Below, in pieces: positions 7,851-16,062 of a stretch of DNA of 64,000 bases. The stretch spans positions 272,747 through 336,746 of the forward strand of contig NZ_JBHVAL010000002.1 in the NCBI RefSeq assembly GCF_042667405.1, given 5' to 3'. Position numbers and translations under genes: made by a program. The DNA comes from Arthrobacter sp042667405 (GTDB lineage Bacteria > Actinomycetota > Actinomycetes > Actinomycetales > Micrococcaceae). The notes below the pieces were generated by a model that was not told where the DNA came from, searched no databases, and saw only the letters and a program-made list of their open reading frames with translations. Position 1 is the stretch's first letter, and each line of letters starts with the position of its first letter.

Positions 7851-9295
7851 GCAATGATTGCTTCCTCGCCGCTCCCCTGGGCGAGTTGCCGCCGCGTGTC
7901 AGCAACGACGGCCGCCAAGCCGTTTCCAGCCAACCAACCGCCAACCACCACCAAGTCCTCGGCAGCGGCACACACCTTCCTGACCTCGGCTACGCGCTGT
8001 TTGTGACCGACGGCGGCGAAGGGCAAGGCTCCCGCCCACCGGACTACATCCCAATCGACAACGTCACTGCCGGACACCGGCACCGTCAGCAGCTTCGAAG
8101 CATCTTCCAGCGCTGCAGCCAGGAGTGCGTCGTCGTCCAAGACCACATCTGCTCCCCCGCCGGCTTCTTCGCGACGACCATACGAAAGGCGCACCACATG
8201 CGTCCCGGGGCCGGCTTCCTCGGCCAGCCAGTCCCATTTGGCCGTGGCGTGGGTCAGTGCCTTGGCAGTGACGCCAGGGGTTTGCGGCGCCACCAGGATT
8301 CCGGTGCCTCGTGGCCGGCTATCCAGCTCAGGCAGGTCCACCACGAGCGTCACCAGGCTCACCAGTGGTCCTGGCGCGGGACGCAAGGCAGCCAAGGCAG
8401 GCACGGACTTCTCCAGCAGCCCGACGGCGGCCGGACCGTCCAGCGCAACCACCAACCGGCCGGCGTCGTACGTTGAACCGCCGGCGGCGACCCGCCAGCC
8501 GTCCCGGGTCTTCACTACGTCTTCGGCACGTTTGTCCGTCAGCAGCTCTGCGCCGCGGTCCCGGAGATCCGCTACCAGCGCGGTGACCAAAGTGTTCATG
8601 CCACCGTTCAAGCCGGCGACGGCGGAACCCGCCTTCGCCGGTCCGGCGCCGGCTTTCCGCTGTGCTGCTACGGCAGCGGCAAGCGAACCGTGCGTGCGAA
8701 TGCCAGGCCGTAGTCCGGGTGCGACCATGTCCACGTCCAGAAGGCCGGGATCGGCAGAATGGACGCCACCGACCACCGGCGATACGAGCCGGTCCAGCAC
8801 CTTCTTCCCCATCCGGGAGCGGACCAACGACGAGACACTCGTGACGTCCGAGGAAGTCCCGACGGTTGCCGGCAGCCAACGGTCAAAGGAGGCTCGCAAA
8901 GCCCCTGCGAACCCGAGTGAACGCCTCACTTCGGGGTCCCATGGGTTCGCGGGAATGCCCAGGACGCCGGTTTTGGGCAGTTCCTGCGGGCCATCGGGCA
9001 ACTGGACCCATGCACCGCCGGGGTGGGGAGCAACGATCTGCTCCCCCAGGCCGAGTTCCGCGGCGAGGTCGGCTACGGCCGGGGACCGCGTGGCAAAGGA
9101 CTCCGCACCGCTGTCCAGGCGCAAACCGGCAACCACATGGCTCCCGACGCAGCCTCCCCACGATCCGGTTGCTTCCAGCACGGTGACAGATGCCCCCGCC
9201 ATGGCCAGTTCCCGCGCGGCCAGAAGACCGGAGATGCCACCGCCCACAACCACTGCCGTGGTGCCTGGCTTGTGCGTTGCGTGTCCGCCGCGCAT
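7847..9295 (-). CDS. hemY: FAD-dependent protoporphyrinogen/coproporphyrinogen III oxidase
   Basis: A protein of 482 residues of the HemG/HemY flavoprotein family. The FAD dinucleotide fold is at AVVVGGGISGLLAARELA (about 14-31), with E41 expected to bind ribose, followed by GLRLDSGAESF. The C-terminus has the second FAD segment DLVVVGGWLAGNGLAAVVADTRR. Next to hemQ and hemH it most likely oxidises coproporphyrinogen III to coproporphyrin III (cgoX), a family-context inference. It starts six bases after the hemE stop, so the two form one transcript. Confidence 0.94.
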   Translation of the reverse strand: MRGGHATHKPGTTAVVVGGGISGLLAARELAMAGASVTVLEATGSWGGCVGSHVVAGLRLDSGAESFATRSPAVADLAAELGLGEQIVAPHPGGAWVQLPDGPQELPKTGVLGIPANPWDPEVRRSLGFAGALRASFDRWLPATVGTSSDVTSVSSLVRSRMGKKVLDRLVSPVVGGVHSADPGLLDVDMVAPGLRPGIRTHGSLAAAVAAQRKAGAGPAKAGSAVAGLNGGMNTLVTALVADLRDRGAELLTDKRAEDVVKTRDGWRVAAGGSTYDAGRLVVALDGPAAVGLLEKSVPALAALRPAPGPLVSLVTLVVDLPELDSRPRGTGILVAPQTPGVTAKALTHATAKWDWLAEEAGPGTHVVRLSYGRREEAGGGADVVLDDDALLAAALEDASKLLTVPVSGSDVVDWDVVRWAGALPFAAVGHKQRVAEVRKVCAAAEDLVVVGGWLAGNGLAAVVADTRRQLAQGSGEEAIIA

Positions 9296-9301
9296 GCGCC
9301 C

Positions 9302-10414
9302 CTACTTGGCGGGGATCGAGTGAATGAGCTCCACAACGCGCGTGAGCACTGTGGGATCGGTTTCCGGAGGTACTCCATGGCCAAGGTTGAGCACGTGGCC
9401 CGGGGCAGCGGAGCCGGCGGCGATGACTTCGCGGACATGCGCCTCCAGCACGTCCCAAGGGGCCGAAAGCAGCGCGGGATCGATGTTGCCCTGCAACGGA
9501 ACTGTGCCGCCCAGGCGCCGGTTGGCTTCATCCAGCGGCAAGCGGTAGTCGACGCCGACGACGTCCACTCCGACGTCGCGCATGGCAACCAGGAGCTCGG
9601 ACGTTCCGGTACCGAAGTGGACCAATGGAGCGCCCAGTCCACGGACGTGGTCCAGGGCGCGGGTGGAGGCAGGTGCAACGTACTTGGTGTAATCGGCCAG
9701 GCCCAGGGAACCGGCCCAGGAGTCAAAGAGTTGGCCTGCGGACGCGCCGGCTTCGAGCTGGGCTTGGAGGAACAGCCCTGAGGCGTCGGCAGCCCAGTTG
9801 GCCAAAGCAGTCCAGGTTTCAGGGTCGGCATGCATCATGGTCCGCGGGCCCAGGTGATCGCGGGACGGCTTTCCCTCCACCATGTAGGCGGCCAGCGTGA
9901 ACGGCGCCCCGGCGAAACCGATCAGCGGGGTGCTGCCCAGCTCGGCAACCGTGAGGCGGACCGCTTCGCGAATGGGCTCCAGGGCTTCCCATGTCAGCGT
10001 TGGGAGTGCCGCCACGTCCTCGGCAGTCCTGACCGGCTTGTCCAGGACGGGACCGACACCCGGAACGATATCTACGCCAACGCCTGCCAGCTTAAGGGGA
10101 ATGACGATATCCGAAAAGAAGATGGCGGCGTCAACGTCGTGGCGACGAACAGGCTGAAGCGTGATTTCGGAGGCCAGCTCCGGGCGCAAGCACGAGTCCA
10201 GCATCGCAACGCCCTCGCGGACTTTGAGGTACTCGGGCAGCGAGCGGCCAGCCTGGCGCATGAACCAGACAGGCCTGCGGGACGGCGTGCCGCCGCGGTA
10301 AGCGGTGATCAGCGGTGAGTCCGAAGTGCGGCCGTCCTTCAGCGGGTGATTGGCGTCGAGGCTACCCGGGGAGTTGGAGGCCGTACTCTGGGATGCTGCC
10401 GAGCTAGAAGTCAT
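9302..10414 (-). CDS. hemE: Uroporphyrinogen decarboxylase
   Basis: A protein of 370 residues that converts uroporphyrinogen III to coproporphyrinogen III. Signature VWFMRQAGRSLPEY (49-62) contains the substrate-binding arginines R53 and R57, and AAIFFSDIVIPL holds the catalytic aspartate D102. The ATG at 10414 gives a Ser-rich 35-residue N-terminal extension common in this group; an upstream frame to 10531 has no family similarity. It is the first gene of the hemE-hemY unit and is divergent from hemA across a 158-base gap. Confidence 0.96.
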   Translation of the reverse strand: MTSSSAASQSTASNSPGSLDANHPLKDGRTSDSPLITAYRGGTPSRRPVWFMRQAGRSLPEYLKVREGVAMLDSCLRPELASEITLQPVRRHDVDAAIFFSDIVIPLKLAGVGVDIVPGVGPVLDKPVRTAEDVAALPTLTWEALEPIREAVRLTVAELGSTPLIGFAGAPFTLAAYMVEGKPSRDHLGPRTMMHADPETWTALANWAADASGLFLQAQLEAGASAGQLFDSWAGSLGLADYTKYVAPASTRALDHVRGLGAPLVHFGTGTSELLVAMRDVGVDVVGVDYRLPLDEANRRLGGTVPLQGNIDPALLSAPWDVLEAHVREVIAAGSAAPGHVLNLGHGVPPETDPTVLTRVVELIHSIPAK

Positions 10415-10572
10415 GCCTTTGATTGTGCCGAAAATCCGGAACAAAAGATAACGACAAGCTGTCACGTACCGCCCACCTGGGAGCGCTGTGGCGCGGATCA
10501 CCGGACTCCGTGGGGAGACCCACGGTGCCATATTGTTCTACCGGGCTACGAAAAAGCTATGATTGGGGTGCT
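10415..10572. promoter_or_regulatory. hemE-hemA divergent promoter region
   Basis: A 158-base gap with no reading frame of its own. On the plus strand TTGTTC (10533-10538), a 19-base spacer and TATGAT (10558-10563) could drive hemA; the hexamer ends 9 bases before the hemA GTG, so the leader would be very short. No convincing hemE promoter was identified by eye. Confidence 0.4.
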
Positions 10573-11895
10573 GTGGTTCTTTTCTCATTGGTGGCTACAC
10601 ACGCCGACATCGACCTCGAAACCGTCGCTCAGTTGAGCAACGGTTCCTCAGGGCTTGCCTCTGCGGCCCTCACCGAATCCCCCGTGGTGTCCGGAGCGGT
10701 GGTCCTCGCCACCTGCAACCGCTACGAGGTATACGGCGAAACGGCCAACGGTGATGACCTTGAAGCGGCCCGCTCCGCCCTTGTTTCCCGGATCAGCGAG
10801 CTGAGTGGCCTCAACGAACAACTCGTCTCCCGCTCCTTCGCTACCCACACCGGCCCCGAAGTTACCCGCCACCTCTTCGCGGTGAGCTCAGGCCTCGACT
10901 CTGCCGTGGTGGGTGAGCGTGAAATCGCCGGCCAAGTCCGCCGTGCACTTATTACCGCCCAGCAGGAAGGGACCGCCAGCTCCGGCCTCGTCCGTCTCTT
11001 CCAGGCGGCCTCCAAAACCGCCAAGGATGTCGGCGCCCAAACAGCGCTCGGCTCGCGTGGGTTGTCCATCGTCTCAGTTGCCCTGGACCTCGCCACGGAC
11101 CTTGCCGAAAACGACGACTGGTCCACCAAGAAGGTCGTGGTCTTCGGAACCGGCGCCTACGCCGGCGCCACCATGTCCCTCCTTCGCGAACGCGGTTGCA
11201 CGGAGATCTCCGTCTATTCGTCCTCGGGACGCGCGGAAGCCTTCGTCGCCACGCGCGGCGGAATCGCGCTCGACGCCGACACCCTCCCCACCGCTGTTGC
11301 CGAAGCGGACGTCATGATCGGCTGCAGCGGCTCGGACAACCGAGTGGAAGCCGCCGATCTTGCACGCGTAAGGGCCAACTCGGGCAAGCCGTTGATCGCC
11401 ATCGACCTCGCCCTCACCCACGACTTCGATCCCGCGGTAGGAGAACTCGACGGCGTGGAACTGCTGACCCTTGAATCGGTTCGCCTCGCCGCGCCCCAGG
11501 AACAGGCAGAATCACTGTCCCAGGCCAGCGCGATCGTCACCGGCGCAGCCGCCTCTTTCGAGTCCGAACGTGAAGCCCGCTCCGTGGACACGGCCATCGT
11601 GGCCCTGCGGCGCCACACCATGAACGTCCTCGACGCCGAGATGGAGAAGGTCCGCGCCCGTCATGGCTGCACGGCCGCCGCCGAGGAGGTGGAGTTCGCG
11701 CTTCGCCGAATGGTCAAGCAACTGCTCCACATCCCCACCGTCCGGGCCCGCGAGCTTGCCGCCAATGGCCAGCAGGACGACTACGTCGCCGCCCTCGAGG
11801 CACTCTATGGGATCCAGGTGGAGCAACCGCAGGCAGCTGCCGCGGCCCCGGAATGCCCCGTGGACCACCAGCAACTCCGTTCTGAAAGCGCCTAG
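10573..11895 (+). CDS. hemA: Glutamyl-tRNA reductase
   Basis: A protein of 440 residues that reduces glutamyl-tRNA to glutamate-1-semialdehyde, the committed step of the C5 pathway. The catalytic cysteine is C48 in LATCNRYEVYG. The NADPH-binding segment VVVFGTGAYAGATMSLL follows at about 185-205. The GTG at 10573 is chosen because MVLFSLVATHADIDLE is the expected N-terminus; the open frame continues upstream but without similarity. It stands alone on the plus strand, divergent from the rest of the haem genes, consistent with separate control of the first step. Confidence 0.95.
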   Translation: MVLFSLVATHADIDLETVAQLSNGSSGLASAALTESPVVSGAVVLATCNRYEVYGETANGDDLEAARSALVSRISELSGLNEQLVSRSFATHTGPEVTRHLFAVSSGLDSAVVGEREIAGQVRRALITAQQEGTASSGLVRLFQAASKTAKDVGAQTALGSRGLSIVSVALDLATDLAENDDWSTKKVVVFGTGAYAGATMSLLRERGCTEISVYSSSGRAEAFVATRGGIALDADTLPTAVAEADVMIGCSGSDNRVEAADLARVRANSGKPLIAIDLALTHDFDPAVGELDGVELLTLESVRLAAPQEQAESLSQASAIVTGAAASFESEREARSVDTAIVALRRHTMNVLDAEMEKVRARHGCTAAAEEVEFALRRMVKQLLHIPTVRARELAANGQQDDYVAALEALYGIQVEQPQAAAAAPECPVDHQQLRSESA

Positions 11896-11907
11896 GCTCT
11901 TCCAGGC

Positions 11908-12897
11908 TCAGGCGAAGGCGTTCACCCCGGTCAGTTCCGCCGACAACGCCCACAGCCTTGCCGCGTCCTCTTTGTCGACAGCGTGGGCGTCAACTCCTTG
12001 GTAGCGTGCCAACGGCGACTCCTTGTCCGTGGGCTTGGCGATATCGCAATCCTCGCAGTAGACGCCGCCCTTGCCGTTGAGGGCCTCCGAGGTGGCTGCC
12101 CACACAGACGTAGCCGCACCCTGTTCGGGAGTCTTGAATCCTTCGCGGACGTTCCCCTGGGCATCCATCCAGCCCGCGGCCACCATTTCTTCCTCGGGCA
12201 GATGCCGCTGCAACTCTGTCATGATCCCGCCGGGATGGACGGCAAAGGCCCGCACGCCTGAGTCCCTGCCCAGGTGGTCGAGCTGCACGGCGAAGTGGGC
12301 GTTCGCGGTCTTCGCCTGGCCGTAGGCCTTCCACTTGTCATAGCCGGTGGTGAAGTTGATGTCGTCGAAGCGGATCGGAGAGAGCTTGTGTCCGGTCGAT
12401 GACAATGAGACGACCCGCGCATTCCCTGCGGCCTGCAAAGCCGGCCACAACGTGTTGACCAGCGTGTAGTGCCCCAGATGGTTGGTGGCGAACTGGGCTT
12501 CCCACCCCGGCCCCACCCGTTGCTCCGGGCTGGCCATGATGGCGGCGTTGTTGATCAGGATGTCCAGTTTGTCGTGATTCTCCAGATAGCGCGCCGCAAA
12601 CTCTTTCACGCTGTCCTGATCGGCAAGGTCCAGCTGTTCAACCCGGACGGACTCGGCCAGTCCGGCATCGGCAAGGACGGAACGGGCGTGTTCGAGCCGG
12701 CGTGCAGGAACCGTCACCTCAGCCCCGGCCGAAACCAAGGCCCGCACTGTTTCCAGGCCCAAGCCGGAGTAGCCGCCGGTGACGATCGCCGTCTTGCCCT
12801 TCAGGTTGATGCCGTCAATGACTTCCATGGCAGTGGAGTCGTGGCCGAAGCCGGAGCCGATGGGGCGTTGTTCTGTTTCAGACCGTTCTTCGCTCAT
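11908..12897 (-). CDS. SDR-family NAD(P)-dependent oxidoreductase
   Basis: A Rossmann-fold protein of 329 residues resembling retinol dehydrogenase/protochlorophyllide reductase-type SDRs. The cofactor motif TGGYSGLG is at 40-47, NNAA at 116-119, and the catalytic triad is S167-Y192-K196 (YGQAK). A PGG segment follows the triad as usual. The substrate cannot be deduced. It is convergent with hemA (12-base gap) and lies 39 bases downstream of moeZ on the same strand, so it may be co-transcribed with moeZ. Confidence 0.9.
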   Translation of the reverse strand: MSEERSETEQRPIGSGFGHDSTAMEVIDGINLKGKTAIVTGGYSGLGLETVRALVSAGAEVTVPARRLEHARSVLADAGLAESVRVEQLDLADQDSVKEFAARYLENHDKLDILINNAAIMASPEQRVGPGWEAQFATNHLGHYTLVNTLWPALQAAGNARVVSLSSTGHKLSPIRFDDINFTTGYDKWKAYGQAKTANAHFAVQLDHLGRDSGVRAFAVHPGGIMTELQRHLPEEEMVAAGWMDAQGNVREGFKTPEQGAATSVWAATSEALNGKGGVYCEDCDIAKPTDKESPLARYQGVDAHAVDKEDAARLWALSAELTGVNAFA

Positions 12898-12936
12898 GCT
12901 TGAGCTTCCCAGAGAAGCCTGGAAGCAGGCAATGAA

Positions 12937-14139
12937 TCAGTAAACGGGCTTCCCTGGTTCCACCTGCCGCACCCAGGCGAGGATGCCGCCGTCGAGGTGT
13001 TTGACGCGGCTGTAGCCGGCCTTGCGGGCCGCTTCCAGCACCGCTGCCGAACGCGTTCCCGCCTTGCAATGGAACACGATGTCCTTGTCCTGCGGCAGCT
13101 CGACCCAGGCTTCACCGGACAGGATGCGGCCCTGCGGAATCAGGACCGAACCGTCGATGCTCACGATGCTGTGCTCTCCGGATTCGCGGACATCCACCAG
13201 CTCGAAGTCCCGCTCCCCCGATTCCCGCTCCGCAAGCATGGCGGCAAGCTCCGTCGCGGTCACCGTGTGGTCCTGGTCCGTTGCAGCGGCCGGCGTCACT
13301 CCGCAGAAGGCCTCGTAATCGGTCAATTCCGTGATGGGCTCGGCCTCCGGGTCCTTGGAAACCTTGATTTCCCGCCAGCTACCGCCCAATGCGTCGAACA
13401 GCGCCACACGCCCCAGCAGGGAACGCCCGACGCCGGTAATCAGCTTCACGGCTTCGGTCACCATGAGCGAACCCACCGCTGCGCACAGCATGCCAAAGAC
13501 GCCGCCCTCACCGCAGGACGGCACCGAGCCTGCCGGAGGGGCTTCGGGGTAGAGATCCCGGTAGCTGGGTCCGTGTTGGGCCCAGAAGACGCTGACTTGG
13601 CCGTCGAAGCGGAAGATCGAACCCCACACATACGGCTTGCCAAGGATGGCCGCGGCATCGGCGACCAGGTACCGGGTGGCGAAGTTGTCCGCACCGTCCA
13701 GGATGAGGTCGTACTGGGCGAAAAGCTCCAGGGCGTTGGAAGAGTCCAGCCGGAGGTTGTGGAGAACCACATTCACCAACGGGTTCAGCTCTGCGATGGC
13801 ATCACGGGCGGATTCGATCTTGGGCTTGCCTACATCCTTGACTCCGTGGATGACCTGGCGCTGCAGGTTGCTCAGGTCGACGTCGTCGTCGTCCACGATT
13901 CCGAGCGTTCCCACACCGGCCGCGGCCAGATACAGCAACGCGGGCGAGCCCAGGCCGCCGGCGCCGATGACAAGAACCTTCGCATTCTTGAGCCTGCGTT
14001 GGCCCACGGCTCCGATTTCGGGAATGATGAGATGCCGTGAGTACCGCTCCACCTCGGCCGGCGAGAGCCCGGCGGCCGGTTCGACGAGGGGTGGCAGGAC
14101 TGTGGGCGCGGCGGAGTGGGCAGCAACAATTGAGGCCAT
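12937..14139 (-). CDS. moeZ: Sulfur-carrier-protein adenylyltransferase/sulfurtransferase, MoeZ/MoeB type
   Basis: A protein of 400 residues with an N-terminal ThiF/MoeB adenylyltransferase domain (about 25-275; nucleotide motif GAGGLGSPALLYLAAAG at 59-75, conserved C209 in SCGEGGVFG) and a C-terminal rhodanese domain (about 290-400; active-site C358 in HCKAGTRSA). Such fusions activate and sulfurate small sulfur carriers such as MoaD, CysO or ThiS. ThiS is encoded in this window at about 34 kb and is a possible partner. In other actinobacteria this gene faces a TetR/DUF3107 pair; here a prophage separates them. Confidence 0.92.
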   Translation of the reverse strand: MASIVAAHSAAPTVLPPLVEPAAGLSPAEVERYSRHLIIPEIGAVGQRRLKNAKVLVIGAGGLGSPALLYLAAAGVGTLGIVDDDDVDLSNLQRQVIHGVKDVGKPKIESARDAIAELNPLVNVVLHNLRLDSSNALELFAQYDLILDGADNFATRYLVADAAAILGKPYVWGSIFRFDGQVSVFWAQHGPSYRDLYPEAPPAGSVPSCGEGGVFGMLCAAVGSLMVTEAVKLITGVGRSLLGRVALFDALGGSWREIKVSKDPEAEPITELTDYEAFCGVTPAAATDQDHTVTATELAAMLAERESGERDFELVDVRESGEHSIVSIDGSVLIPQGRILSGEAWVELPQDKDIVFHCKAGTRSAAVLEAARKAGYSRVKHLDGGILAWVRQVEPGKPVY

Positions 14140-14175
14140 ACCCCAATGTATGCCTGCCGATGCCGCCCGGTCATA

Positions 14176-14466
14176 TTACCCACCGGTATTACTTTCAAGC
14201 GGTCCACCATCGTTAGGACCGCCCTGACCTGCGTAATCGCCGGTCTTTAGCCAGTCAATAGGCGCTCCTGTACGCATAGCAAAGGCCGCCAACTGACGGT
14301 CATTTGGCTTTGCTCGCCCGTTTATCCACGCGCTAATGGTGTTGCGATTCATGCCAACAACATCAGCAATCTCCTGAACGCTTACGTCAGACACACGTAG
14401 TGCTTTACGCATACGGTCAGCCAGGTCCATCTCGAAACGGAAAACAAACATCGGTTGAGTGCTCAT
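14176..14466 (-). CDS. Phage immunity repressor, XRE-type HTH, lysogenic (short) form
   Basis: A protein of 96 residues with a Cro/C1-type helix-turn-helix at about 28-50 (VSVQEIADVVGMNRNTISAWINGR) and an SDR of the sort DWLKTGD after it. It is divergent from the early genes across a 109-base operator region. The C-terminus crosses the attL core: the stop TAA is formed by one core base and two host bases. In the circular phage the frame would instead continue for 20 codons through the right-end sequence, ending RRDTAAAA. Hence the integrated gene makes the shorter form, which in the mycobacteriophage BPs-type switch is the stable active one. DNA-binding role is a family inference. Confidence 0.88.
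   Translation of the reverse strand: MSTQPMFVFRFEMDLADRMRKALRVSDVSVQEIADVVGMNRNTISAWINGRAKPNDRQLAAFAMRTGAPIDWLKTGDYAGQGGPNDGGPLESNTGG
14178..14188. other. attL core
   Basis: The left copy of ACCCACCGGTA. It overlaps the last three codons of the repressor gene (ACC GGT GGG on the minus strand) and the first base of its TAA stop; the remaining two stop-codon bases are host DNA. Core limits are inferred from the repeat alone. Confidence 0.75.
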
Positions 14467-14575
14467 GCACTAAGCATTGCACGCGCGACATTCCGATGCA
14501 ATGGTTTGTGCATTGCGACGCGCCGACGAATCACACGCTTGTGATTCTTTGTGCATTGCACATACTGTTGCTGCC
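14467..14575. promoter_or_regulatory. Immunity control region: operators and divergent promoters
   Basis: Between the repressor and the first early gene. TTTGTGCATTGC occurs twice as a 12-bp direct repeat (14505-14516 and 14548-14559); further GCATTGCA (14474-14481) and inverted TGCAATG (14497-14503) copies surround it. GAATCACA-N4-TGTGATTC (14528-14547) is a perfect 8-bp dyad. Candidate early promoter: TTGTGA (14539-14544), 16-base spacer, CATACT (14561-14566), ending 9 bases before the ATG. Candidate repressor promoter on the minus strand: TTGCAT (14501-14496), 17 bases, AATGCT (14478-14473). The repeats overlap both promoters, as expected of repressor operators. Confidence 0.6.
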
Positions 14576-14788
14576 ATGAAATCTTTGAGCAACGAGGCGC
14601 GTATCGTCGTGCCGGGTCAACTGATCGGAGCGGGCACCGTATCGGACATCCTGTCCATCGACCGCTCTACGGTCTCTCGCTGGGTAGCCAGCGGCAAGCT
14701 GGTCCCCCTTGCTCAGTTGGACGGCGCACGCGGCGCTTTCGTCTTTGACATGAACGACTTGGTCAAGAACGCGGAGGACGCCTCATGA
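14576..14788 (+). CDS. Small HTH DNA-binding protein (excisionase/Cro-like)
   Basis: A protein of 70 residues with the pattern of the MerR/excisionase-type HTH_17 fold: VSDILSIDRSTVSRWVASGKLVPLAQLDGARGAFVFDMNDL. It is the first gene transcribed away from the repressor, so a Cro-like or excisionase role is plausible. The ATG at 14576 follows the candidate promoter closely and has no clear ribosome site, so it may be read from a leaderless or short-leader transcript. Its stop overlaps the next start (ATGA). Confidence 0.75.
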   Translation: MKSLSNEARIVVPGQLIGAGTVSDILSIDRSTVSRWVASGKLVPLAQLDGARGAFVFDMNDLVKNAEDAS

Positions 14789-15501
14789 GCGTCGAATCCA
14801 TGGCCATTGTCATGAACCATTCGAAGGCCAGCGGCACTGACAAGCTCGTTCTATTGGGGATCGCCAGCCACGACGGCGACGGCGGAGCATGGCCTAGCAT
14901 CGCTACCCTGGCTCGCTACGCCAATGTTGAACCCCGGACCGTGCAGCGCTCCATAAACAAACTCGGCCACGCTGGCGAACTTATCGTTTACGCCAACGAC
15001 GGCGGCACAAGGTCACTCCCGGACTACCGCCGTCCCAACCGCTACGAAATCGCGCTGAAGTGTCCGCCCAACTGCGATGGAACCTCCCGTCACAAGCTTG
15101 TGGATAACTACAATCAGACGCTCTTCAAAGCCCCGAAAAAGGGGGTGACGCCGATGACACCCCCTGACGCCCACGTCACCCCACCCGGTGACATACGTGT
15201 CACCCCACCCGGTGACGCCCACGTCACCCTAACTGTCCTTAAGAACCACCCTTTGAATCATCCTGAGAAGTCGGGTACCTCACCAGCAAAAGAGCACATT
15301 TGCTGGACCTGTGGAAAACCCGGGGCCAAGACTGACCAGGGCTATTGCCTCTCGTGCGAATCACGCGGCCTGAATAACCCGATGATCAGTTGCCACTGTG
15401 GGCTACGGGCGCAACGTCGCCGGCATCGCGGACAAACTCACTTCTTCTGCCCAGAATGTCCGCCAAAAGAAGCTCTTGACGGCAAGGGGGCCACGCCTTG
15501 A
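14785..15501 (+). CDS. Phage replication-initiator-like protein with winged helix and zinc ribbon
   Basis: A protein of 238 residues. The N-terminal 90 residues look like the helix-turn-helix domain of phage replisome organisers (KLVLLGIASHDGDGGAWPSIATLARYANVEPRTVQRSINKL). A middle segment carries three eight-residue repeats (DAHVTPPG-type) encoded by 24-bp DNA repeats. The C-terminus has cysteine pairs CWTCGKPG, CLSC, CHCG and CPEC, likely zinc ribbons. The layout of an initiator gene carrying repeats inside its own coding sequence recalls lambda O and its origin. No polymerase or helicase gene is in the prophage, so host enzymes must be recruited. Confidence 0.7.
   Translation: MSVESMAIVMNHSKASGTDKLVLLGIASHDGDGGAWPSIATLARYANVEPRTVQRSINKLGHAGELIVYANDGGTRSLPDYRRPNRYEIALKCPPNCDGTSRHKLVDNYNQTLFKAPKKGVTPMTPPDAHVTPPGDIRVTPPGDAHVTLTVLKNHPLNHPEKSGTSPAKEHICWTCGKPGAKTDQGYCLSCESRGLNNPMISCHCGLRAQRRRHRGQTHFFCPECPPKEALDGKGATP
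15146..15226. repeat. Iteron-like repeats, candidate phage replication origin
   Basis: Three copies of the palindrome TGAC-N6-GTCA begin at 15165, 15189 and 15213, exactly 24 bases apart. A degenerate fourth (TGAC-N6-GACA) begins at 15146. The repeats sit in frame inside the initiator-like gene, between its HTH and zinc-ribbon parts. Origin function is inferred. Confidence 0.5.
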
Positions 15502-15680
15502 TCCCACCGGCCCACCAGATCGACATGGAAACGCTGATCATCCTTCATCTCGGCCTAACGAACGACGTAGACGAACAAGGCCGGATCAGCCCACGGAACG
15601 CGGCACCATTCAACGCCGCAGCAGAGACAGCAATGCGATTCATCCAGACACCCTCCATCTACGAAAGGCCAGAGCAGTGA
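15498..15680 (+). CDS. Hypothetical phage protein, 60 residues
   Basis: Starts with TTG overlapping the previous stop (TTGA) and ends on a TGA that overlaps the next GTG. The product (IPPAHQIDMETLIILHLGL...) has no family I recognise; it appears to be a small soluble protein. Tight overlaps at both ends support translation. Confidence 0.6.
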   Translation: MIPPAHQIDMETLIILHLGLTNDVDEQGRISPRNAAPFNAAAETAMRFIQTPSIYERPEQ

Positions 15681-15835
15681 AGCAGCCAGTCGAGTTCTCA
15701 CTCCACGAAGTAGCCCAGCACGACCTGAAGCGGTTCAACGACGCCGTTTCATCCGGCTACCTGACAGCCCAGCCCATCAGCGGCGACCTGACGGCGGCTG
15801 ACTCCCGCAACACCGCCATGGAGGTGCCGTGCTAA
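15677..15835 (+). CDS. Hypothetical phage protein, 52 residues
   Basis: GTG start overlaps the previous stop (GTGA). The product MKQPVEFSLHEVAQHDLKRF... is mixed helical and soluble in appearance, with no recognised family. It overlaps the following gene by seven bases. Support is the chain of overlapping starts and stops in this early operon. Confidence 0.5.
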   Translation: MKQPVEFSLHEVAQHDLKRFNDAVSSGYLTAQPISGDLTAADSRNTAMEVPC

Positions 15836-16062
15836 CTCGTGAGGAAGCCCAAGCCGCCTACGCCTCTGCCGTAGGAGTCGCTGATGCCTACCGAAAGCAG
15901 GTCCACAAGGCACGCGAGAAATGGGCCACATGCGCACCAGTCGACGCCAACCGCTACCGTGCCAAGCTCGCCGCCGCCGTAGCCCAGCACGACAAAGCCC
16001 TGAAGAACGTCACCGAAGCACGCCGCGAACTGCACGCCCAACCCGAGGAAACCAATGCCTGA
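15829..16062 (+). CDS. Hypothetical coiled-coil phage protein, 77 residues
   Basis: GTG start inside the end of the preceding gene. The product is almost wholly helical and rich in Ala, Lys, Arg and Glu (MLTREEAQAAYASAVGVADA...), consistent with a short coiled coil. No family recognised. The end overlaps the next ATG by eight bases. Confidence 0.6.
   Translation: MLTREEAQAAYASAVGVADAYRKQVHKAREKWATCAPVDANRYRAKLAAAVAQHDKALKNVTEARRELHAQPEETNA

Noticed and set aside
14100..14200. tRNA gene as integration site
   Set aside because: No cloverleaf or T-loop consensus (GGTTCGANTCC) is seen at either prophage end; the site is intergenic.
15146..15226. CRISPR-like array
   Set aside because: Repeats are in frame inside a gene, spaced 24 bases with no unique spacers of CRISPR length; iterons explain them better.
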